Part shown: positions 7,747-14,050 of the stretch, piece by piece
Layout: every line of letters starts with the position of its first letter
Numbering within the stretch: the first letter of the stretch is position 1
Assembly (NCBI GenBank): GCA_902475785.1
Contig: CABSAN010000021.1
Coordinates: forward strand, 1 to 31,746
Direction of reading: 5' to 3'
Length of the DNA stretch: 31,746 nucleotides
Origin: an uncultured Collinsella sp.
GTDB taxonomy: Bacteria > Actinomycetota > Coriobacteriia > Coriobacteriales > Coriobacteriaceae
Notes under the pieces: model-generated
Told to the model about the DNA's origin: nothing
The model's database searches: none
What the model saw: the letters and a program-made list of their open reading frames with translations, nothing else
Made by a program: the position numbers and the translations under genes

Positions 7747-7998
7747 TCCAACAGCCAAGGCAACGCCGATGTTATGGCACCGACAGCGAAAACCCGCCAG
7801 AGCGAGCAAGGTGCCTTCAAGCAAAATGGTGCCGCAGGTTGAGCATAAGTCAGCGAGCGGGCCGCATTTGAGACAAGGTGACGTGAAACGAAAGGGCGCT
7901 GACCTTCTGGTCGCGCCCTTGAAGTTGAACGTCAGATTGTCCAAATGCGGCCCGCGCAGCGTCGGCCCGTTACGCGGTTTGGTAAAACCGCGTAACTA
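7747..7998. repeat. Structured repeat family C, copy 1 (longer version)
   Basis: This is a ~250-base intergenic element shared with 11112-11385. It has a long arm pairing CCGCATTTGAGACAA (from 7861) with TTGTCCAAATGCGG (to 7950). Inside this arm is a hairpin AAGGGCGC...GCGCCCTT. A separate 12-bp perfect hairpin follows, GTTACGCGGTTT-GGTA-AAACCGCGTAAC (7969-7996). The last hairpin ends 2 bases from the stop codon of the SDR gene. Compared with copy 2 it holds 67 extra bases between two CAGCGA direct repeats (7784-7789 and 7851-7856). A minus-strand frame (7615-7944) runs through it but overlaps the tgt start and looks spurious. Confidence 0.85.
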
Positions 7999-8799
7999 TT
8001 AAGGCCGCTGGCCCATGCCACCCTCGAGGGTGACAGTCTCGCCGTTCATATACTTAAAGTCGGGGCCACAGAGCTGAACGACCACACGGCCGATTTCCTT
8101 CTCGACGTCGCCGTAATGGCCCGCCGGCGGCATGTGAACGTTGGCCTTGAACGCCTCGGGATAGGCATCCCGGAAGTTCTCGAGCGCAGCAGTCCAGGCA
8201 AGCGGGCACACGATGTTGACGTTGATGCCGTCCTTGCCCCACTCGTTGGCGGCGACGCGGGTCAAGCCGCGGATACCCTCCTTGGCGGCAGCATAGCTGC
8301 ACTGGCCATAGTTGCCAAACAGACCGGCGCCCGAAGCAAAGTTGACCACGGAGCCCTTGGTCTCCTTCAGGTGCGGATAGGCCTTCTGCATGTACAGGTA
8401 GGTGGCATACAGGCCAGAGTAAATGGCCAGGTTAAACTGGTCCATAGTGTGGTCGGCGATGGTCACACCCGAGGCACTGGCCTGAGCGTTGTTGACGACG
8501 GCGTCGATGCGACCGAACTCCTCAATCGCCTTGTCGATAACGTTCTGCACGACGGCCTCGTTGTCCTGGCCGGCGGAGACATCGGCCTGAACAGGCAGAA
8601 CCTTGACGCCGTACTCAGCCTCAAGAGACTCCTTGGCGGCCTCGAGCTTGGCGACGTTACGACCGGTGATAACGAGGTTCGCGCCCTCCTTGGCAAAAGC
8701 GATATCGATGCCGTAACCGATGGAGCCAGCGGAGCCGTCCTTGAGCGTGGCCTTGCCGCCGCCGGTGACGATCACGGTCTTACCAGTGAAAAGTCCCAT
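7999..8799 (-). CDS. Short-chain dehydrogenase/reductase (SDR)
   Basis: This is a 266-residue NAD(P)-dependent oxidoreductase. The N-terminal TGGG...SIGYG nucleotide-binding loop has an extra stretch of about eight residues (KATLKDGSAG) between the first glycines and the last, unlike the tight TGxxxGIG of classical SDRs. ADVSAG, NNAQAS (usual NNAG) and the catalytic set (Ser in VNFASGAG, Tyr and Lys in SYAAAKEG) are present, so the enzyme should be active. The substrate is not readable; steroid or bile-acid hydroxyl groups are one possibility in a gut actinobacterium, but nothing in the context supports it directly. The start at 8799 has AAAGGA 8 bases upstream and begins right at the Rossmann fold. 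Confidence 0.85.
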   Translation of the reverse strand: MGLFTGKTVIVTGGGKATLKDGSAGSIGYGIDIAFAKEGANLVITGRNVAKLEAAKESLEAEYGVKVLPVQADVSAGQDNEAVVQNVIDKAIEEFGRIDAVVNNAQASASGVTIADHTMDQFNLAIYSGLYATYLYMQKAYPHLKETKGSVVNFASGAGLFGNYGQCSYAAAKEGIRGLTRVAANEWGKDGINVNIVCPLAWTAALENFRDAYPEAFKANVHMPPAGHYGDVEKEIGRVVVQLCGPDFKYMNGETVTLEGGMGQRP

Positions 8800-8926
8800 A
8801 CAAAGTCCTTTCGAATCGCGACGGGCACGCCCGCCGACTGCGCGCATCCAAAATAAACGCGCCAAAAGCTGAGATGCAACTTTAGCGTGTTCAAGTGAAA
8901 AGAAAAGGCCTCGGCAGGCGAACGGC

Positions 8927-8955
8927 ATAACGTCTTTCGGCGAAGGGATTGTCAA
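8927..8955 (-). promoter_or_regulatory. Possible promoter of the SDR gene
   Basis: On the minus strand a perfect TTGACA (8955-8950) is followed after 17 bases by CGTTAT, a poor -10. It would give a leader of about 120 bases. The -35 match is the main support. Confidence 0.3.
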
Positions 8956-9094
8956 GTACAAACTGGATAAAGTGGCCGAGTTTTTGCTATCGACGCTAGC
9001 CATCGAACACGTTTTGAAACTTTGCTGCGGGGCGCGGGATGTCGGCGCGAGACTTTATCATAGGGTGACAAACAACGATGAGGAGCACATGCCT

Positions 9095-10876
9095 ATGACA
9101 GACGAGCTGGACCCCCAGACTCAACAGCATATTGATGATTCCGCAGACACCATTGACGACTGCGAGACTTCTACCAGCAGCGATGGCGGCATTGATGCCG
9201 CTGTCGAGGAGGCTCCTGCCGCCGCAGACGAGGCCGCAGACGCAAATGTCGCCGCAGAGCAAGGCAAAGAAGATCAGCTAGAGCAGCCGGACCCAAGCGA
9301 TACTGAACCCAAGGCCGAGAACGCTCCGCAAGCAGCGGGCCCCATCGAGGTGTCATCGGAAGAAGAACTCGACGCCGTCATGGACTCCATGATGGATGCC
9401 GTCAAAGCGATGAAGAACGCTGTCGCCGATGCCGATGTCGACGCCGAGGAAGAGGAAGCCGCCGAGGCCGCCTCGACGTTTGTGCCCGGCGAGACCCCGG
9501 TTGCCGACCAGGGCAGCACCATGCCCTCGTTCCTGCAACTCGAGCACCCCACGATCGGCGCCGACGCGGTCGACCCACACGCAGCGGGCTTTTCCGTGAT
9601 CGAAGGCGGCACCGGCAATATCACCACGCCGCAGACTGCCGATACGAATGCCGCCGAGGCCGCGCACCCGACCACCTCGCATGCTTCCGCCACGAGTCGC
9701 GACCTGGGGAGCGCCGTCTCAAACACCGCTAACGCCGTGGGCACTTTTATCGCCCAGGGCGCGTCGGCCATGCGCGAGATGAACGCCGCCAAGAAGGCAC
9801 TCGCCGATGCCCGCGCCCATTTAGCCGAGCTTGAGCAGCGCATCGCCGACCAGGCAGAGGAGCTCGAGACGCGGCAGGATATCGCGGGGCGGTACGACCA
9901 GATTGTCGCCGACCAGCGCCAGGCGATCGCCACGGCACAAAAGACCGCCGCGGCCGCCGAGATTGACCGCAACGCCCACGCCGCCAAAGCGACTGAGCTC
10001 AAGGGCCAGCTCGAGCAAATGAAGGCAGAGGACGATGCGACCGAGCTCCGCCTGAAGGCTGCACTCGACGCCGTGGAAGCCCGCGAGGCGAGCTCGCGCG
10101 AGACCGGCAACCGCCTCGTCCGTCGCCTTGAGGATTCCAAGCGCATCCGCGACAAAGTGAAGGCTGAGCGCGATGCCGGTGTCGCCGCCGCACGACAAAC
10201 CGCCGATGCTACGCGCGCGCAGCTCGAGACCTTGCGTCGCGAGTATGCCGAGCTGCAGCGCAACCCTTCGGCAAATCCCGCCAATTACACCGTACGCACC
10301 AACGAGTTGTCTATGCAAATCTCCGACGCTGCCGATGCCCTCCGCAAGGCCGAGGAAGATATTCCGCGCGTGACTGCCGATCTTGAGCATTCACTTGCCG
10401 CCGCCGAGCAGGCCGTCGAGCAGGCACAGGCCCCCATCGCCGACGCTAAACGAGCGCACCAGGCCGTAACGGCTGAGGCAGATGCCGCGCGCGACGAGCT
10501 GCAGTCCGCAAAAACTGCCGCCGCGACGCGCCAGCGCGAGCTGCGCGAAAAGATCGCCACGCAGGACAAGGCTCGTCGCGAGCAGGAGCAGGCCATCGCC
10601 AACGCCCGGGCAGATGCCGCGCATGCGCAGTCGATTATCGAACAGGCGACCGAGGTGCACGACCACCCCGAGATCACCGAATCGCTCGCCGGGTCTTTGG
10701 CACGCGACAAGGCCGAGTATACCGAGACCGAGCGCGAAGTTGCCCAACTCGAGGCCGCCGAAGACGACGTGCGCAAGCGAACCCGCGACTCACGCATCAA
10801 ATTCACCGGAGCCATCGCCTGCATCATCGCCGCAATCCTGGTGATCGTCCTGATCTGGCTGTTCGCGAGCAAGTAA
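9095..10876 (+). CDS. Tail-anchored coiled-coil protein of unknown function
   Basis: I do not recognise this 593-residue protein as a named family. The first ~240 residues are acidic and Ala/Glu/Asp-rich with no obvious fold. From about residue 215 to 560 the sequence is a nearly continuous heptad-rich coiled coil full of Ala, Glu, Gln, Arg and Lys (ERIADQAEELETRQDI and similar). The C-terminus is a single hydrophobic segment, GAIACIIAAILVIVLIWLF, followed by ASK, so it should be membrane-anchored by its tail with the coiled coil in the cytoplasm. AGGAG lies 9 bases before the ATG at 9095 and 3 bases before one at 9089; either may be used. The frame continues to 8972, but without a good site. 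It stands alone, divergent from the SDR gene. A structural or envelope-scaffolding role is a guess. Confidence 0.75.
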   Translation: MTDELDPQTQQHIDDSADTIDDCETSTSSDGGIDAAVEEAPAAADEAADANVAAEQGKEDQLEQPDPSDTEPKAENAPQAAGPIEVSSEEELDAVMDSMMDAVKAMKNAVADADVDAEEEEAAEAASTFVPGETPVADQGSTMPSFLQLEHPTIGADAVDPHAAGFSVIEGGTGNITTPQTADTNAAEAAHPTTSHASATSRDLGSAVSNTANAVGTFIAQGASAMREMNAAKKALADARAHLAELEQRIADQAEELETRQDIAGRYDQIVADQRQAIATAQKTAAAAEIDRNAHAAKATELKGQLEQMKAEDDATELRLKAALDAVEAREASSRETGNRLVRRLEDSKRIRDKVKAERDAGVAAARQTADATRAQLETLRREYAELQRNPSANPANYTVRTNELSMQISDAADALRKAEEDIPRVTADLEHSLAAAEQAVEQAQAPIADAKRAHQAVTAEADAARDELQSAKTAAATRQRELREKIATQDKARREQEQAIANARADAAHAQSIIEQATEVHDHPEITESLAGSLARDKAEYTETEREVAQLEAAEDDVRKRTRDSRIKFTGAIACIIAAILVIVLIWLFASK

Positions 10877-10902
10877 ACCCGCTGCCAAAAACGCCCCAAC
10901 GC

Positions 10903-10970
10903 AGTTGCGGTGAAATAGTTCCTATCTAGCCCTCAAAAAGGCCAATTCAAGAACTATCTCACCGCAACTT
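10903..10970. repeat. Palindromic repeat family A, copy 3
   Basis: The left arm AGTTGCGGTGAAATAGTTC (10903-10921) pairs with GAACTATCTCACCGCAACTT (10951-10970) with one mismatch. The loop differs from the other copies. It lies 26 bases after the coiled-coil gene and starts a 509-base stretch without a gene (10877-11385) that consists almost entirely of repeats. Confidence 0.8.
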
Positions 10971-10987
10971 ATTAGATTGCCGCAAGG

Positions 10988-11109
10988 TAGTCGTTGGGGA
11001 CGTTCTTAAACGACTAGTCGACCAAGAACGTCCCCAACGACTAGTCAAGTGCCAAGCGCCGCAAGAGTGTCCCCTTTGACTAGTCATTTAAGAACGTCCC
11101 CAACGACTA
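10988..11109. repeat. Palindromic repeat cluster family D (REP-like)
   Basis: GTCGTTGGGGACGTTCTT (10990-11007) and its exact complement (11024-11041) form an 18-20 bp perfect stem. The 16-base loop contains the palindrome GACTAGTC. A third half-unit with the same complement sequence lies at 11090-11109. GACTAGTC recurs at 11012, 11039 and 11078. The layout of repeated half-palindromes resembles REP/BIME clusters moved by REP-associated tyrosine transposases; no such transposase gene is in the window. Confidence 0.75.
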
Positions 11110-11111
11110 CA

Positions 11112-11385
11112 TCCAACAGCCAAGGTAACGCCGATGCTCTGGAAACGACAGCGAGCGGGTCGCATTTGAGACAAGGTGACGTGAAACGAAAGGGCGCTGA
11201 CCTTCTGGTCGCGCCCTTGAAGTTGAACGTCAGATTGTCCAAATGCGGCCCGCGCAGCGTCGGCCGGTCCGCCGTTCGGTAGAACGGCGGAACCTAGAGA
11301 GGTCATGCCCGACGATTGAACGTCAGATTGCCGCTTAGGGGCGTTTGCAGCGTCGAGCAGTTACGCGGTTCGTAGAACCGCGTAA
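11112..11385. repeat. Structured repeat family C, copy 2 (two modules)
   Basis: The left part repeats copy 1 at 7747-7998 almost base for base through the long stem and the AAGGGCGC/GCGCCCTT hairpin, but has a single CAGCGA (11149-11154) where copy 1 has 67 more bases. Its terminal hairpin here is TCCGCCGTTC-GGTA-GAACGGCGGA (11268-11291). A second, partial module follows to the right, ending in a 13-bp hairpin AGTTACGCGGTTC-GTA-GAACCGCGTAACT (11359-11387). That hairpin overlaps the queA stop codon. On the minus strand each module reads TAG, GTT-hairpin, CGACGCTGC, and later CAATCTGACGTTCAA. Confidence 0.85.
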
Positions 11386-12603
11386 CTAACAAATGAGCAT
11401 GGCGTCGCCAAAGCTGAAGAAGCGGTAACGCTCCTCGATAGCAGCAGCGTAGGCATCCATGATCTGGTCTCGGGAGGCAAGTGCGCTGACGAGCATCATG
11501 AGCGTGGAGCGCGGCACATGGAAGTTGGTGATCAGCGCGTCGACCACGTGATAGGTCGAGCCGGGCATGAGGTAGAGCTGCGTTGTCGCGTTCTCGCGTA
11601 CCACGATGTCACCGCGGCCGAGCGTGTCGGCGCCGTCCTCGCGGCCTTCAAAATAGCGCGCCGTTACGGCCGGATCGGACACCGGCGCGTCCGCATCGAA
11701 GGCGCTTTCGAGCGAACGCACGGCGGTGGTGCCGACGGCGATCACGCGGTGCCCCTCGGCCTTCGCCTTATGCACGGCGTCGACGACCTCCTGCGACACG
11801 TGGTAGCGCTCGGTGTGCATGACGTGCTGCGTAGGGTCGTCCTCCTCCACCAAACGGAAGGTGTCGATGCCCACCTCGAGCTCGACGGCGGCAAACTTCG
11901 CGCCCTTGGCCTCAATAGCGGCCATGAGCTCGGGCGTAAAGTGCAGACCCGCCGTGGGGGCGGCAGCCGAGTGCTCCTCCTTCATGGCGTAGACGGTCTG
12001 GTACTTCTCGGGATCGCCCTCGTAATCGGTAATGTAGGGCGGCAGCGGCACGTGGCCGGCAGCATGGATGGCCTCGTCGAGCGTGCGCGGGTCGCCGGCG
12101 GCATTGCAACCGGCCGGCTCAAAACGCACCAGGCGGCCGCCGCGGCTATCGGTGACAAAGTCGACGATCTCGGCCATCAGCACCACGGGAGCCCCCTCGG
12201 GCGCATGGGCGCCACCGGCGCGATACTCAATCTGGGCACCGGGCTTCAGGCGCTTGCCCGGCTTGACCAGGCACTCCCAAACGTGACCCAGCGGGTCAAC
12301 ATCCTCGCGGCGCTTGAGCAGCAGCGTCTCGACCACGCCGCCCGAGCCCGTCTTGCGACCGATCAGACGGGCCGGCATCACGCGCGTCTGGTTGATGACG
12401 AGCACGTCGCCCGGCTCGATATAGTCGATGATGTCGCGGAAGATGCGGTGCTCAACGCTACCACCGTGCTCCAGCGGCGTTCCCGCCTGGGAGCCCTTAC
12501 GATCCATCACCAGTAGGCGGCAGGAGTCGCGCGGCTCGGCAGGAGCCTGGGCAATCAGTTCCTCGGGAAGGTTGTAGTCAAAATCATCGGTACGCATAGA
12601 CAC
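11386..12603 (-). CDS. queA: S-adenosylmethionine:tRNA ribosyltransferase-isomerase
   Basis: This enzyme transfers and isomerises the ribosyl part of SAM onto 7-aminomethyl-7-deazaguanine in tRNA, giving epoxyqueuosine. At 405 residues it is somewhat longer than the ~350 of most QueA, through insertions such as the VETLLLKRREDVDPLG and CNAAGDPRTLDEA regions. The family segments DFDYNLPEELIAQ, PRDSCRLLV, GDVLVINQTRVMPARL, AAPTAGLHFTPEL, HTERYHVS and LITNFHVPRSTLMMLVSA are all present. A GTG at 12603 is 8 bases after AAGGAG, better spaced than the ATG at 12597; the start is therefore taken as GTG. It lies downstream of queH with a 64-base gap, so the two are probably one operon. Confidence 0.93.
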   Translation of the reverse strand: MSMRTDDFDYNLPEELIAQAPAEPRDSCRLLVMDRKGSQAGTPLEHGGSVEHRIFRDIIDYIEPGDVLVINQTRVMPARLIGRKTGSGGVVETLLLKRREDVDPLGHVWECLVKPGKRLKPGAQIEYRAGGAHAPEGAPVVLMAEIVDFVTDSRGGRLVRFEPAGCNAAGDPRTLDEAIHAAGHVPLPPYITDYEGDPEKYQTVYAMKEEHSAAAPTAGLHFTPELMAAIEAKGAKFAAVELEVGIDTFRLVEEDDPTQHVMHTERYHVSQEVVDAVHKAKAEGHRVIAVGTTAVRSLESAFDADAPVSDPAVTARYFEGREDGADTLGRGDIVVRENATTQLYLMPGSTYHVVDALITNFHVPRSTLMMLVSALASRDQIMDAYAAAIEERYRFFSFGDAMLIC

Positions 12604-12667
12604 GTCGGATACTCCTTATATAGCTAAAGTCCGCTCTACATCCTAGCAGGCTGACGTCCCAAATGAA

Positions 12668-13243
12668 CTACTTTTTGGCGGCTTTGCGCTCGTCACGGAT
12701 GCGAGCGCGGTCCATGGCTGCCTCGACAGCCGAGAAGCGGCAACCACAGTAGTTCTGCCGATACATGCCCAGCTCGCGCGAACGGCGAGTCGCCTCGGGG
12801 TAATACGGGCGAAAATCGCGAATGACCGGGATGAGCCCATGTGCCGCCGCCAAGCGCTCAAGCACGTCATTGCAGGTATCGAACAGCTGATACGGCGAGA
12901 CGGCGAGCGTCGTGCCCACAAACTCAAACCCACGCTCCTGGGCCACACGGCACGCCTCGGCCAGACGCAGGGCATAGCAAGCGCGACAGCGATGGGGCCG
13001 ATCGGCGCCCAGCGGGGCCACACCGGCCTCCCAGCGCTCACGGTCCTCCCCCGCCTCGATAAGCTCGATGTCGCCATCGGCACACCACCGGCGCAGCTCG
13101 TCCAAACGCCGCTGCCATTCATCGCGAGGCTGAATATTGGGGTTGGTCCAGCAAATCGTGGGCTCAAACCCTTCCTCGCGCAGCAGGCGAACCGGCTCCA
13201 GCGAGCACGGCGCACAGCAAGCGTGCAACAACAACGGCTTCAT
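12668..13243 (-). CDS. queH: Epoxyqueuosine reductase QueH (DUF208 family)
   Basis: QueH reduces epoxyqueuosine in tRNA to queuosine and replaces the cobalamin-dependent QueG in many bacteria. The 191-residue protein has the family's cysteine motifs: LHACCAPCS at the N-terminus, TNPNI, RCRACYALRL, and YCGCRFS near the C-terminus. These hold an iron-sulfur cluster and an extra metal in the family. The start at 13243 was chosen because GGAGGAG lies 6 bases before it; the frame begins two codons earlier at 13249, directly adjacent to that site. The C-terminus is Lys/Arg-rich. With queA downstream and tgt 4 kb away, the last steps of queuosine synthesis are encoded in the window; the early genes queC, queD, queE and queF are not. 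Confidence 0.93.
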   Translation of the reverse strand: MKPLLLHACCAPCSLEPVRLLREEGFEPTICWTNPNIQPRDEWQRRLDELRRWCADGDIELIEAGEDRERWEAGVAPLGADRPHRCRACYALRLAEACRVAQERGFEFVGTTLAVSPYQLFDTCNDVLERLAAAHGLIPVIRDFRPYYPEATRRSRELGMYRQNYCGCRFSAVEAAMDRARIRDERKAAKK

Positions 13244-13261
13244 CAACATCTCCTCCCCCGC

Positions 13262-13339
13262 AATGATTTTTCTGGGACGGGGATTAAAAAATCATTAGGT
13301 ACGCAATGATTTTTTAATCCCCGTCCCAGAAAAATCATC
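13262..13339. repeat. Long perfect hairpin, repeat family B, copy 1
   Basis: Two 34-base arms are perfectly complementary (13263-13296 and 13305-13338) around an 8-base loop. Each arm holds TCTGGGACGGGGATTAA and is itself bracketed by short inverted ends (ATGATTTTT and AAAAATCAT), so there are palindromes at two scales. It lies in the short gap between the queH start and the DUF3267 stop. The related element is at 16213-16331. Confidence 0.85.
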
Positions 13340-13348
13340 CCAAAAAGA

Positions 13349-13918
13349 CTACCTTGCGAAAAAGCGGACGCCAAAGGACGTGTCCTCGCAGGCGACAATG
13401 CGGCGGTCGCGCAAAATGGTCCGCACGTAATACCAGTCGCCCACACAGCCCGACAAATGCAAGCCGGCCGCCAGGTAGCACAGCAGAGGATAGCCCGAAA
13501 ACGCAAACCCCAGGGCAAACGCCGCCGTCACAACAACCATCGGCGCCAGACAAACCGCCACGTACCGCCGGCGCGAATACACAACGCCCTCGGCGCAGGC
13601 ATAGATCATCGCCGTCTCGCGATTCGCCCCAAAGGTCACCTGCGCGCCCGCAGGCGCCAGCAGCTTAAAAAACACACCGTGCACCAGCTCGTGCACGGCA
13701 AATGACGCCGTCGAAACCGCAGCCAAGCCGACTAGCCAGCCCAAGACTGCCGTCCAACCGCCCGCGTCAGCCGCATCCAGATCCGCGGGCCCACCCAGCA
13801 GCATAAACACCGGCACCAGGCACACGGCAAATGCGCCAAGCACGGCCATCCCCCACACAAAGCAGGCGTGCAGAAAATCCTCGTCCTCAAACGCGTGTAT
13901 GTTGGAAATCTCATTCAT
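13349..13918 (-). CDS. DUF3267-family membrane protein (putative zinc metalloprotease)
   Basis: This is a 189-residue integral membrane protein. A first hydrophobic pair (residues ~17-43 and 53-75) leads into VHELVHGVFFKLL, an HExxH zinc-protease motif placed at the start of a membrane segment. Two more hydrophobic segments follow (AVCLAPMVVVTAAFALGFAF and the next). It ends with GDWYYVRTILRDRRIVACED, the conserved Asp-containing tail of DUF3267. The substrate is unknown for the family. The ribosome-binding site is weak (only AAG upstream of 13918), so the start is less sure. The gene is divergent from the MetRS-like gene and lies upstream of the queH-queA pair on the same strand, separated from it by repeat B. 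Confidence 0.85.
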   Translation of the reverse strand: MNEISNIHAFEDEDFLHACFVWGMAVLGAFAVCLVPVFMLLGGPADLDAADAGGWTAVLGWLVGLAAVSTASFAVHELVHGVFFKLLAPAGAQVTFGANRETAMIYACAEGVVYSRRRYVAVCLAPMVVVTAAFALGFAFSGYPLLCYLAAGLHLSGCVGDWYYVRTILRDRRIVACEDTSFGVRFFAR

Positions 13919-14050
13919 AGCATCTTAGGATAGCGCCCCTGCCACGTACCCGTCCGCATGTGTGATAATGTCGATCGATATGCACGAATTGACCACCGCG
14001 TCGCCAGGCCTCGCGCCCGGCTGCGCTCTTACCATATGCGAAGGAGTCCC

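Noticed and set aside
7615..7944. Minus-strand frame of 109 codons with several Cys pairs, through repeat C and across the tgt start
   Set aside because: It overlaps the tgt start and its promoter, has no ribosome site, and its N-terminal part is simply the repeat translated; the second repeat copy does not preserve the rest of the frame.
10988..11109. CRISPR array
   Set aside because: The repeated units are inverted and not evenly spaced direct repeats; there are no spacers and no cas genes.
11049..11306. Short frames inside the second repeat C/D region
   Set aside because: They consist of repeat sequence, differ between copies by frame-breaking changes, and lack ribosome sites.
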